The translations under genes and the position numbers were made by a program. The notes below the pieces were generated by a model that worked only from the letters and a program-made list of their open reading frames with translations, searched no databases and was not told the origin of the DNA. 12,349 bases of DNA. It comes from Bacteroidales bacterium UBA4179. Lineage in GTDB: Bacteria; Bacteroidota; Bacteroidia; Bacteroidales; Dysgonomonadaceae. The stretch covers positions 1 to 12,349 of the forward strand of contig DFUT01000011.1 in NCBI GenBank assembly GCA_002381125.1, written 5' to 3'. How positions within the stretch are numbered: position 1 is the stretch's first letter; every line of letters begins with the position of its first letter. Below are positions 1-8,512 of the stretch, in pieces.

Positions 1-3000
1 CAGCCCCCTTTTCGTCTTTTTTGTTTCGGGCAGTGATTGTACCGTGCAACAGACCCATGATCGAACGCGACAGGTGTAAACCTATGCCGGTTCCTACATT
101 TTTACCCCTATACTTGTTTTCGCTTTGATAGAAGCGATCGAAAATTTTTTCCGTATCCTCTTCATCGATACCGGGTCCGGAATCGGAAACCACGATTTCG
201 AGATAGTCTTTGGAAGGAAATGTGCTTTTTTTTGCGTCGTGCACCGATCGTAAACTCACGGTAACAATTCCGTTATCCGGCGTGAATTTAAAGGCATTGG
301 ATAACACATTCATCATTACTTTATCGAAGTTATCGATATCGATCCACACATTCAATTTGGTCTCTTCGTGTATAAAGTTGAAATCGATATGACGTTTTCG
401 GGCCATGTATTCGAATGTTTTCATCAAATCTTCGAGAAAACCCACCATATCCGTTTCACTGAAATTCATGATCATTTGTCCTTTTTCTATCTTACGCATA
501 TCCATCATCTGATTGATGAGGCGAAGAATGCGGTTTGCATTTCGGTACATGATCTGATAAATGTATCGTTTTCGGGAATCGTTTTCAGAAGCCATCAATT
601 TTTCGAGCGGGCTGATGATAAGGCTCATGGGTGTTCTGATATCGTGCGATATATTGGTAAAATATTGAAGTTTGGCTTCATTGATTTCTTCGATATGCTG
701 TCTTCGCATAAGTTCGTGCCGATATTGCATGCGGTCGTGGATATATTTGATTACTCCGAAAATTAACAGAATGGAAAGCAGGGTATAGGCCGTGATGGCT
801 TGCCGGGAAAGATACCACGGAGGAGATATGATAAGAATAATTTCTTTTATCGGCGAATATGTATCGTGGACGGATGCCATAATTTTCAGCCGATATTTGC
901 CATAATTGACATTAGTGAAATGAATTTTATTGACACCCGGTTCGGTATGAATCCACTCGTTGTTGTTGAATCCTTCCAATTGATATCGATAAGAAATTTG
1001 TTCGGGAATGCCGTAATCGAAAGTCGAAAATTCGAGATTGAAAATATTGTCGTTGTAATCCAAATAAAGGGTATCCAAGTCGGATATAAAGTATAAAGGT
1101 TCGCCCTTTTCACTTTTATTGTTACAAAAAACTGTTTTGTCCCCGATATTTAATGCAATCAGGTATAATTGAAGTTCTTCCCGTTTTTCTTTTATTTGCG
1201 ACGGATTGAAAAACGTAATGCCATTGATGCCCCCGAAATAAATTTCGCCGCTATGGCTTTTATGGAAAACCCCTCTCGAAAATTCGTTACCCTGCAAGCC
1301 GTCGGAATTGTAATAGTTGATGAAGATATTTTCTTTAACATTATATTTCGAGAGACCGTTATGAGTACTCAGCCACACGTTATCTTGTTCGTCCTCGACG
1401 ATGCCACAGATGACATTGCTCGGCAATCCATCTTCGAGAGTATATTTGTTGAGCAGGGTTTGATTCTTCCCATTCAACACATAAAGTCCTTCGGTAGTAC
1501 CGATCCAGATATTTCCTTTTTTGTCCTGTGTTATGGTATAGATAACTGCGTTTGACAATTCGGAGGCGATATTGCTTTGAATGATTGAATTTTTCGTGTC
1601 AATGACGGAATAACCTTTATAAGTCCCAACCCAAATTCTACCCTCTTTGTCCATAAACAACGAAGACACCCATTCGTTAGAAATCGAATTCATACCGTAA
1701 TGCCTGATATAGGTTCGCGAGTATGTATCGAACACATAAAGTCCTCCGCCGTGAGTTGCTATCCACAAATTACCGCGATCGTCCTTGATAAGAAAGTTGA
1801 TTTTGATCGACCAATTGTTGGACTGAATATTGGGAGGAATATCATTGTAGTAAGTGCAGCTGCCCGTATTTTTGTCGAAAAAAGCCAATCCTTGGGAAAA
1901 AGATCCCAACCAAATTTCGCCCTTATCCATTTCGACAATGGCCGATACGGTATTGGGAACAGACCCGGACAGATTGGTAAATGCGTGATGAATGGATTTT
2001 TTTGTGTTGTTTTCAAGCTGATACAGGCCATCGTTATCTGTACCAACCCATAGGGTGTTTTGTCGATCGGTATATATGGATGCAATGCTGCTTGAACCGA
2101 TCAAGTTCCGGCTGAAAGATTTATGGCCGATGTAATTGAATTGGTAGGGATTGTTTCTTACCAGGAAAACCCCTTTTTGAAAAAGCCCGAACCACATATT
2201 CCCCGCCTTATCTCGCAAAATGGAATGAACTTTTGTTTTCGAGAAATCAAAGGGGGAGGAATTAATCTCTATATTTTCCAGTTGTCGCGTTTTATCGTTT
2301 AATTTTCTGAGACCTTGCCCGTCGGTGCCGACAAGCAGCATGTTTTGTTTACGGTCGAAAAATAAGCTTTTTACCGGCAATGATGTGTTGCCTGCCGCAT
2401 CTTTTAGTGGAACGAAAGAAAAGTGCTGTCGATCGAATACGTAGAGCCCTCCGGAAAGTGTGCCCACAAAAATATTCTTGTCGTCGTCTTCGGTGATAGC
2501 GGATATTTCATTATTTCCGATTTTCCGATTTCGTACGTTAAAAGCATGCATTTGTCCGGTTGAAGCATCATACAGATAGAGACCGAAATTTTCGGTACCA
2601 ATCCAATATCTCCCGTCACTATCCTGAAAAATAAAAGTCAGGTGAGCGGTAGGTAAGTTTGAATTTATTTCAGAAACAGTGTTAAAAATTTTGCCATTCT
2701 CATTTGATATTTTTAAAACCCCCTCACCCGATGTACTTAACCAGATAGAGCCATCATTGCTTTCGGTGATAGATGTAATATGGGTATAAATGCGTTTGTC
2801 GGATGAAAATAATTTAACTTCTTTAAACTTGTTGGTTTTACGGTCGAACTGCTGCAACCCGTTTATGCAACCCACCCAAAAACGGTCTTTTGAGTCTTCA
2901 AACAAGCATCTTACATAATTACTTTTGAGCGATGTTGTGTCTTTGAGGTTATTTTTGTAAACCGTAAATTTAATGCCGTCGAACTTATTCAATCCATCTT

Positions 3001-3160
3001 CTGTCGCAACCCATATATAATTTCGTTTGTCCTGATAAATATAATTGATCAAGCTGTTGGATAGATCTTTATCGGTGGAATAAAAGATTCCTATCTGGCT
3101 GCTTGCATCAAACGCAATACAGCCAAAGAAAATGGATAGAAGAAAAAATTGTTTTTTCAC
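1..3160 (-). CDS. Hybrid two-component (HTCS-type) sensor histidine kinase, 3' end outside window
   Basis: Reads without a stop for 1053 codons from a GTG at 3160 to the left edge. An N-terminal signal peptide (MKKQFFLLSIFFGC) leads into about 14 Reg_prop blades, with motifs such as YIWVATEDGL, FWVGCINGL, LWIATHGGGL and IWIGTTEGL, enough for two seven-bladed propellers (about residues 25-690). Next come a Y_Y_Y domain (about 696-781), one membrane helix (about 789-807), a HisKA H-box (ISHDIRTP, phospho-acceptor H839), and HATPase_c with N-box N955, G1 box DSGPG from D993 and G2 box GTGIG from G1023. The gene is cut there; in this family receiver and AraC-type DNA-binding domains normally follow, so calling it a full hybrid is inference. 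The GTG start is chosen because the signal peptide begins at once and the nearby upstream ATG is out of frame and quickly stopped. It is divergent from the xylan operon and is its likely activator, sensing a xylo-oligosaccharide in the periplasm. Confidence 0.93.
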   Translation of the reverse strand, partial: MKKQFFLLSIFFGCIAFDASSQIGIFYSTDKDLSNSLINYIYQDKRNYIWVATEDGLNKFDGIKFTVYKNNLKDTTSLKSNYVRCLFEDSKDRFWVGCINGLQQFDRKTNKFKEVKLFSSDKRIYTHITSITESNDGSIWLSTSGEGVLKISNENGKIFNTVSEINSNLPTAHLTFIFQDSDGRYWIGTENFGLYLYDASTGQMHAFNVRNRKIGNNEISAITEDDDKNIFVGTLSGGLYVFDRQHFSFVPLKDAAGNTSLPVKSLFFDRKQNMLLVGTDGQGLRKLNDKTRQLENIEINSSPFDFSKTKVHSILRDKAGNMWFGLFQKGVFLVRNNPYQFNYIGHKSFSRNLIGSSSIASIYTDRQNTLWVGTDNDGLYQLENNTKKSIHHAFTNLSGSVPNTVSAIVEMDKGEIWLGSFSQGLAFFDKNTGSCTYYNDIPPNIQSNNWSIKINFLIKDDRGNLWIATHGGGLYVFDTYSRTYIRHYGMNSISNEWVSSLFMDKEGRIWVGTYKGYSVIDTKNSIIQSNIASELSNAVIYTITQDKKGNIWIGTTEGLYVLNGKNQTLLNKYTLEDGLPSNVICGIVEDEQDNVWLSTHNGLSKYNVKENIFINYYNSDGLQGNEFSRGVFHKSHSGEIYFGGINGITFFNPSQIKEKREELQLYLIALNIGDKTVFCNNKSEKGEPLYFISDLDTLYLDYNDNIFNLEFSTFDYGIPEQISYRYQLEGFNNNEWIHTEPGVNKIHFTNVNYGKYRLKIMASVHDTYSPIKEIILIISPPWYLSRQAITAYTLLSILLIFGVIKYIHDRMQYRHELMRRQHIEEINEAKLQYFTNISHDIRTPMSLIISPLEKLMASENDSRKRYIYQIMYRNANRILRLINQMMDMRKIEKGQMIMNFSETDMVGFLEDLMKTFEYMARKRHIDFNFIHEETKLNVWIDIDNFDKVMMNVLSNAFKFTPDNGIVTVSLRSVHDAKKSTFPSKDYLEIVVSDSGPGIDEEDTEKIFDRFYQSENKYRGKNVGTGIGLHLSRSIMGLLHGTITARNKKDEKGA

Positions 3161-3186
3161 GTTATCTTCCTCGAAATATCTATCGA

Positions 3187-3194
3187 CAAATATA
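3187..3194 (-). promoter_or_regulatory. Candidate -7 box of the sensor kinase promoter
   Basis: On the minus strand this reads TATATTTG, an exact match to the Bacteroides -7 consensus TAnnTTTG. It would start transcription about 20 bases before the GTG at 3160. No clean -33 TTTG is seen at the usual distance, so the call rests on one box in AT-rich DNA. Confidence 0.35.
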
Positions 3195-3403
3195 CATGAT
3201 AATTTTCAATTTACACACAACTTATTTATACATATCCCGATATATTAGTAGCTACTCGATGTCAATTCGTAGAATACCAGAACACAGAAAACAAATTTTC
3301 AGCTTGTTGACAAGAATAACAAAGAAAAATCGGTGCATCGAATCTTCGAAGCCGGATGATATGCTAAACGCCAACAAATCACACCTATTTCACCGATTGA
3401 ATG

Positions 3404-3457
3404 TATTATACAATATAGTGCTTTCTAATTGACCCTCAATCCGCAACTATTATACAA
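3404..3457 (+). repeat. 10-base direct repeat TATTATACAA, two copies 44 bases apart
   Basis: TATTATACAA occurs at 3404-3413 and again at 3448-3457. The start-to-start distance of 44 bases is close to four helical turns, so both copies face the same side of the DNA. The first copy also lies within an 11-base palindrome, TGTAT-T-ATACA (3402-3412). The position upstream of the operon promoter makes a regulator site possible, but chance occurrence in AT-rich DNA is not excluded. Confidence 0.4.
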
Positions 3458-3458
3458 C

Positions 3459-3473
3459 ATTTTGTAACAAAAT
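3459..3473. promoter_or_regulatory. 15-base palindrome, candidate operator
   Basis: ATTTTGT-A-ACAAAAT is a perfect inverted repeat with 7-base arms around one central base. It lies about 70 bases upstream of the candidate -7 box of the SusC operon, where an activator would bind. Its arms are too close together to form an RNA hairpin, which favours a protein site over a terminator. The bound protein is unknown; the divergent HTCS regulator is the natural candidate. Confidence 0.4.
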
Positions 3474-3490
3474 ATTCAGTTGATGTAACA
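3463..3490 (+). promoter_or_regulatory. TGTAACA direct repeat at 21-base spacing, candidate AraC-type operator
   Basis: TGTAACA occurs at 3463-3469 and 3484-3490, exactly 21 bases apart, or two helical turns. AraC-family proteins commonly bind direct half-sites with about this spacing, and HTCS regulators end in an AraC-type domain. The first copy overlaps the 15-base palindrome. Identity does not extend beyond the 7-base core. Confidence 0.4.
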
Positions 3491-3541
3491 TACAGAAAAA
3501 TAAATGAAATATTTAAGCAAATGACATTATTCTGCTTCCTT

Positions 3542-3549
3542 TAAATTTG
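3542..3549 (+). promoter_or_regulatory. Candidate -7 box of the SusC operon promoter
   Basis: TAAATTTG fits the Bacteroides -7 consensus TAnnTTTG and would give a leader of roughly 60 bases before the ATG at 3616. No TTTG is found at the -33 position, which would suit a promoter that depends on an activator. A second match, TATATTTG at 3606-3613, is too close to the start codon to serve a normal leader. Confidence 0.4.
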
Positions 3550-3615
3550 TTCGGTAATTTTCATTTACATATAATCAAAATAAATACTAAAACTTTTTTT
3601 TAATATATATTTGGT

Positions 3616-6600
3616 ATGAAAGACATCAAAAAAGCATTAACAAAATTGGGGTTTTTGGTATTAGCACTAATTATCCCGGAGTATGTATTTTCTCAAAGTT
3701 TTGAGATTAGTGGAACGGTTACCGATGAAAACAACGAAACTTTAATAGGGGTAAACGTTATTGAAGTTGGAACTACTAATGGCACGGTAACGGATGTAAA
3801 TGGAAGATACAACCTTGTTGTATCTCCAAACTCGTCAATTACATTTTCTTACATTGGTTTTAAAACAAAAACCGTTAAAATTGGCAACCAGAGAGTCATT
3901 AATGTGGTAATGGAATCCGATGTTTTGGGATTGGAAGAAGTCGTAGTGATTGGGTATGGACAGATGAGAAGAAGCGACTTGACAGGTTCTGTCGTATCGG
4001 TAAGCAGTGAAGCGATACAACAATCCATCTCAACCTCAATCGATCAAGTACTACAGGGTCGTGCAGCAGGAGTACAAGTACAGCAAAATTCAGGCATTCC
4101 GGGGTCAAGTTCGACCATTCGTATTCGAGGAGTCAATTCGTTGAATGCATCCAACGAGCCAATCTATGTTGTAGATGGAGTAATCATTGAAGGAGGATCA
4201 TCGAGCGCATCGAATGTTAACACTAATCCCTTGGCTACAATCAATCCTGCAGACATTCTATCTGTCGATATTCTCAAAGATGCGTCGGCGACTGCTATCT
4301 ACGGATCGCGGGGTTCGAATGGCGTTATTCTTATTACCACTAGAAAAGGACAAAAAGGAGAAGCCACTATTGGATATAACGGATATGTGGGCTGGCAACA
4401 AATTCCAACGAAAATTGATGTGTTGAATTTGCAAGAATATGCTACCCACAGAAATACGTTAGCCGAGTTGGGACTAATAAGTTATAACAATAATTATGTT
4501 CGTCCCGATTTATTGGGAAAAGGGACGGATTGGCAAGAGGAATTGTTCAATACAGCATTGATGCATAATCACAACCTTTATGTTTCGGGAGGAACAGAAA
4601 AAAACACATACAATTTGAGCGGAGGATTTGCCAATCAAGACGGAATAGCTGCGGGTTCAGGATTTGAAAGATGGAATTTAACGGGGACATTCGACTCGCA
4701 AGTAAAAAGTTATTTAAAAGCGGGAGTAACTTTTGCTTTTTCGAATACCTCTCAGAAATTAACCGTTTCGGATCAATCATTGGTTATCACCGCACTTAAA
4801 ACGCCACCAGACGTTCCTGTACGTAATCCTGACGGATCGTTTGCTGCTTCGAATGAACAGTTTATGCCAACCAATCCTATGGCTATGGCCATGTTGATTG
4901 ACAACAACAATAAGACCTACGATTTACGATCGAATACTTATTTGGAATTGACGCCGATAAAAAATTTGACCTTCCGTACCGAATATTCGTTCAATAATAA
5001 TTTGTTCAATACCTATCGCTTTCAACCAACTTATTATTTATCGGAAACACAATTCAGGGACGATAACGAAGGGACCTATTCCAAGCAAAACAATTTGTTT
5101 TGGAGTTGGCGAAATATTTTGACCTACGATGCTATTTTTGGATTGCACAAAGTAAATGCCATGTATGGACATGAAATGCAAAAATCCTCGTGGGAATATC
5201 TAAATGGTTCGCGTACTGGATTTCCTACCAATGGAGCTACAGATCTTACTCTGGGTGATGCGACCACTGCTGCCAACAACGGATATACAGGTGCAAATGC
5301 ACTTCTTTCGGATTTTGGGCGAGTTTTTTATTCTTACGCAGATAAATATATGTTGACGAGCACCCTACGTTACGATCGCTCTTCGAAGTTCGCTTCTAAA
5401 AATCGTGCTGGATGGTTTCCATCAGCAGCTTTGGCTTGGAGGATCACAGAAGAAGATTTTATGAAAAACGCGACAACGATTGACAACTTGAAACTTAGAT
5501 TGGGCTGGGGGCTCGTGGGCAACCAAAACATTCCCGACAATTATGCATGGCTGGCTACATACGCTACATCAACCACCAATTGGGGTTCCGGATTAATCGC
5601 CGCCAATACACCCAATGAAGACTTGACATGGGAATCAACCAGCTCGAGTAATATCGGTGTAGATTTGAGTTTGTTTAAGGGCAGAATAGAATTTATAGCC
5701 GATGCTTACTACAAGAAGACAAACAACCTTTTGCTGCAAGCATCTCTACCCGCCTACGTAGGGACTTCCGGGCAAGGCTCAAGCAGTCGGCCATGGGTGA
5801 ATTTGGGATCATTAGAAAATAAAGGATTCGAATTTACACTGAATACGGTAAACATCGATCGCAAACAATTTCAATGGCGCAGCAATGTTGTATTTACGTT
5901 GAACAGAAACAAAGTTTTATCCATTAATACACAAACCGGAGAAGATGTTCGCTCGATTGAAGACTCGAGTTGGGGAGCAACCGGTTATACGATCATCAAC
6001 CGCACAGTTGTCGGACAGCCCATCGGGCAGTTTTATGGCTATCAGATAATTGGACGTTTCGAAAAAGCAACCGATTTTTATTATAAAGATGAAAATGGGA
6101 ACGTAAAACCCATGCCGGTCATGAGTGGATTGACCATAGATGAGCAAAACGGACTGTGGATTGGGGATTATATCTATAAGGATCAAAACAAAGATGGCAT
6201 TATTGATCAAAAAGACCGCACTTTCATAGGTAATCCCGAACCAAAATTTACGTACGGCATTGGCAACACTTTCCTGATTGGGAATGTAGATCTTACCATT
6301 TTTCTGACAGGAGTTTACGGAAATGATGTAGTCAACTATGCACGACGATACATGGGAAATCCGCGTCGTAATATTTCAAACCTATTCAGTTATGCCGTGA
6401 ATTATGCCCAAACGGATTTGATAGATCCCAACGGCCCCAATGATTACAGAAACGTGAAAATTGTAGGTGGCGACCGGAATATGTGTCGTTTGCCTTTATC
6501 CACAGCTACATCCGATTACGATTTTGCCTTCAGCGACCGTTTTATTGAAGATGGTTCATATCTACGAATTCAGAATATATCGTTAGGTTATACTTTCCCG

Positions 6601-6801
6601 AGAAAATTAATCAGCAGCACAGGCCTTTCGGATTTAAAAGTTTTTGCAAATATTCAGAATGCTTATACTTTCACGAAATACACCGGATACGATCCCGAAG
6701 TTGGAATCTCCTACAGTGGTGGTAATCAGTTAATGGGTGTAGACAACGGAAGATATCCGTCTCCAAGAATCTATACGATAGGACTCAATGTTTCTTTCTA
6801 A
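3616..6801 (+). CDS. SusC/RagA-family TonB-dependent outer-membrane transporter
   Basis: A 1061-residue outer-membrane transporter, typical in length for SusC proteins. It has a type I signal peptide with likely cleavage after VFS (residue 26), then a carboxypeptidase-regulatory-like beta-sandwich (about 28-105, beginning ISGTVTDENNE). A TonB-box-like EEVVVIGYG is followed by the plug domain (about 115-235) with the family signature DASATAIYGSRGSNGVILIT starting at D222. The rest is the 22-strand barrel, ending in an aromatic residue (LNVSF) as expected for outer-membrane insertion. It imports oligosaccharides released at the surface, using TonB-ExbBD energy and with the SusD-like protein as lid. 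It is first in the operon, 20 bases before susD. Xylan-derived substrates are inferred from the GH10 neighbour; the closest named counterparts would be XusA or XusC. Confidence 0.95.
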   Translation: MKDIKKALTKLGFLVLALIIPEYVFSQSFEISGTVTDENNETLIGVNVIEVGTTNGTVTDVNGRYNLVVSPNSSITFSYIGFKTKTVKIGNQRVINVVMESDVLGLEEVVVIGYGQMRRSDLTGSVVSVSSEAIQQSISTSIDQVLQGRAAGVQVQQNSGIPGSSSTIRIRGVNSLNASNEPIYVVDGVIIEGGSSSASNVNTNPLATINPADILSVDILKDASATAIYGSRGSNGVILITTRKGQKGEATIGYNGYVGWQQIPTKIDVLNLQEYATHRNTLAELGLISYNNNYVRPDLLGKGTDWQEELFNTALMHNHNLYVSGGTEKNTYNLSGGFANQDGIAAGSGFERWNLTGTFDSQVKSYLKAGVTFAFSNTSQKLTVSDQSLVITALKTPPDVPVRNPDGSFAASNEQFMPTNPMAMAMLIDNNNKTYDLRSNTYLELTPIKNLTFRTEYSFNNNLFNTYRFQPTYYLSETQFRDDNEGTYSKQNNLFWSWRNILTYDAIFGLHKVNAMYGHEMQKSSWEYLNGSRTGFPTNGATDLTLGDATTAANNGYTGANALLSDFGRVFYSYADKYMLTSTLRYDRSSKFASKNRAGWFPSAALAWRITEEDFMKNATTIDNLKLRLGWGLVGNQNIPDNYAWLATYATSTTNWGSGLIAANTPNEDLTWESTSSSNIGVDLSLFKGRIEFIADAYYKKTNNLLLQASLPAYVGTSGQGSSSRPWVNLGSLENKGFEFTLNTVNIDRKQFQWRSNVVFTLNRNKVLSINTQTGEDVRSIEDSSWGATGYTIINRTVVGQPIGQFYGYQIIGRFEKATDFYYKDENGNVKPMPVMSGLTIDEQNGLWIGDYIYKDQNKDGIIDQKDRTFIGNPEPKFTYGIGNTFLIGNVDLTIFLTGVYGNDVVNYARRYMGNPRRNISNLFSYAVNYAQTDLIDPNGPNDYRNVKIVGGDRNMCRLPLSTATSDYDFAFSDRFIEDGSYLRIQNISLGYTFPRKLISSTGLSDLKVFANIQNAYTFTKYTGYDPEVGISYSGGNQLMGVDNGRYPSPRIYTIGLNVSF

Positions 6802-6821
6802 ACTTTTTAAAACGATCTAAT

Positions 6822-8489
6822 ATGAAAACAAAAAATATAATATTTTCATTCGTCGTAACTTTAGCACTTTCACTTGCCGCGTGCAACGATTTTTTGGATA
6901 TCAAGCCCAACAATCTGATAACGGGAAGCAGTTTGACGGCCGATAATTTACCTTCACTTACTGCTCCGCTTTATAACAGAGTTTGGTTCGATTTCAACGA
7001 TAAATTTTATTTTGGATTGGGAGACGGAATGTCTTACAACTTATATGCTCCCTATTCCGATTATGTATATCCCTTTGCAGACTTGTCGGTAACCGGTTTG
7101 ACAGGACCATTGGTAAGCGCATGGGCTTCACTATATGTCGTCATTCAACAATCTAACAAAGTTATCAAAAGTATTAATGAAAGTTCTGCCAGCCAGGAAG
7201 TAAAGAATCAATACATAGCCGAAGCAAGATTTATGCGTGGTACGGCATATTGGTATCTTGCTTCATTATGGGGAAACGTGATTATTACTGAAGATCCTTC
7301 GCCGTTGACAACCAACCCTATCGTAAATTCCAATACTCAAAAAGATGCCTTTGAATTTGCTATTCGCGATATGGAATTTGCTGCTAAATATTTACCCGAA
7401 ACAGTAGGACAAGCTGGGCGGGTAAATCGTTACAGTGCTTTTGGAATGTTATCGCGCTTTTATTTGGCTTATTCAGGTTTTGTTGCTTCTAACTATGGTG
7501 AAAATCCAAATGTAGGAACAAGAGATGAAAATTATTTGAATCTGGCAAAACAAGCAGCTAAAAAAGTAATCGAAGAAAGTTCTTTTGCGTTGATGGATAA
7601 TTATCCGGATTTGTTCAAAATCGAATATAACAACAATTCGGAGTCGATGTTCGCCTTTCAGTGGGTACCCGGACTCAATAGCAGTACCGGATACGGGGTT
7701 ATTAACACACATCAGGCCTATTTTGCGTACAGTTCCGAAATCACCGGTGATGATGCTGCATGGGGCGACTGGACACGATGCCCATATGACATGATCAAGG
7801 AATACGAAAAAAATGATACCATTCGCCGTAAAGCTACATGGATGGGTTATGGAGATCATTATCCCGAAATCAATAAGGCTAATGGAGGCATCACCTACAA
7901 CCGAAATGTTTCCGGAAACAGCTCCACAACCCTGAATGTCAAAAAAGGCGTAACCGGCTCAAGCAAAGACAATCCTGCTATCGGGAGGATGAATTCTGCT
8001 TTAGATAATTACATGCTCCGGTTGGCAGAAGTTTATCTCAATTATGCCGAAGCTATTCTGGGTAATGCGACAAGCACTTCAGATGATATGGCATTGAAAT
8101 ATTTCAACGACGTTCGAAAACGCGCCGGTCTGCCGGCAAAAACAAGTATTACGTGGGAAGATATCCGTCACGAACGCCGGGTTGAATTTTGTATGGAAGG
8201 ACGCTATTGGTATGATCTGTTAAGCCGTGCTTACTATCAACAACAGGAAGTAATCAACTACATCAAAAATCAAAATCGTGGAACCATAACTCCCTATTTG
8301 TTTAGTGCTCCCAATAACCTCAGTATAGATCCGGAAACTGATCCCGGAAACAGAGCGGTAGGTGAGGTTACTCCGGCTATATTTTTGCTTCCATATCCCG
8401 AATCTGAATTAATTCAAAATCCCAAACTTGCCGATCCTCCAGTTCCCTACACATTTACGGAGGATAGGATAACAGACTTGTTCGATTAA
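6822..8489 (+). CDS. SusD/RagB-family outer-membrane glycan-binding lipoprotein
   Basis: A 555-residue lipoprotein that caps the SusC transporter and binds glycan at the cell surface. The lipobox LAAC puts the acylated cysteine at residue 21, followed by NDFLDIKP, a typical SusD start. The N-terminal SusD-like/TPR part covers roughly 25-330. The C-terminal RagB/SusD part has the signatures MLRLAEVYLNYAEA (from 398) and HERRVEFCMEGRYWYDL (from 450). It lies 20 bases after SusC and is cotranscribed with it. Sugar specificity cannot be read directly because SusD binding residues vary; xylan or xylo-oligosaccharides are inferred from the locus. Its length is usual for the family and no defect is visible. 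Confidence 0.95.
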   Translation: MKTKNIIFSFVVTLALSLAACNDFLDIKPNNLITGSSLTADNLPSLTAPLYNRVWFDFNDKFYFGLGDGMSYNLYAPYSDYVYPFADLSVTGLTGPLVSAWASLYVVIQQSNKVIKSINESSASQEVKNQYIAEARFMRGTAYWYLASLWGNVIITEDPSPLTTNPIVNSNTQKDAFEFAIRDMEFAAKYLPETVGQAGRVNRYSAFGMLSRFYLAYSGFVASNYGENPNVGTRDENYLNLAKQAAKKVIEESSFALMDNYPDLFKIEYNNNSESMFAFQWVPGLNSSTGYGVINTHQAYFAYSSEITGDDAAWGDWTRCPYDMIKEYEKNDTIRRKATWMGYGDHYPEINKANGGITYNRNVSGNSSTTLNVKKGVTGSSKDNPAIGRMNSALDNYMLRLAEVYLNYAEAILGNATSTSDDMALKYFNDVRKRAGLPAKTSITWEDIRHERRVEFCMEGRYWYDLLSRAYYQQQEVINYIKNQNRGTITPYLFSAPNNLSIDPETDPGNRAVGEVTPAIFLLPYPESELIQNPKLADPPVPYTFTEDRITDLFD

Positions 8490-8500
8490 TAACCATTAAA
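8490..8500 (+). promoter_or_regulatory. Repeated translation-initiation element TAACCATTAAA, copy 1
   Basis: TAACCATTAAA occurs here, beginning one base after the SusD stop codon, and again at 9836-9846 after the next gene. It ends 12 bases before the ATG at 8513. Bacteroidota use AT-rich start regions in place of Shine-Dalgarno sites, so a role in ribosome binding is plausible but unproven. Confidence 0.35.
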
Positions 8501-8512
8501 AAGTATATTCCG

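Larger units (their letters stand above)
3161..3615. other. Divergent intergenic control region
   Basis: This 455-base AT-rich stretch between the sensor kinase and the first SusC gene holds no credible gene. It should carry both divergent promoters and the regulator's operator. Visible items are a TATATTTG box for the kinase, a TAAATTTG box for the operon, a 10-base direct repeat, a 15-base palindrome, a 7-base direct repeat at 21-base spacing, and a short inverted repeat CTTGT-TG-ACAAG at 3303-3314. An open frame crossing 3103-3432 on the plus strand overlaps the kinase gene antisense, and its product resembles nothing I know. Confidence 0.8.

Noticed and set aside
210..2085. Several open frames of 60-132 codons on the plus strand and in other minus frames
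   Set aside because: They lie antisense or out of frame within the continuous sensor kinase reading frame, whose domain motifs are unmistakable; their products show no recognisable motifs.
3103..3432. A 109-codon open frame on the plus strand reaching into the intergenic region
   Set aside because: It overlaps the kinase start region antisense, has a low-complexity Ile/Tyr/Arg-rich product typical of AT-rich noncoding DNA, and occupies the likely control region.
3606..3613. TATATTTG, a perfect TAnnTTTG promoter match
   Set aside because: It ends two bases before the SusC start codon, so transcription from it would begin inside the gene; it is better explained by AT-rich sequence.
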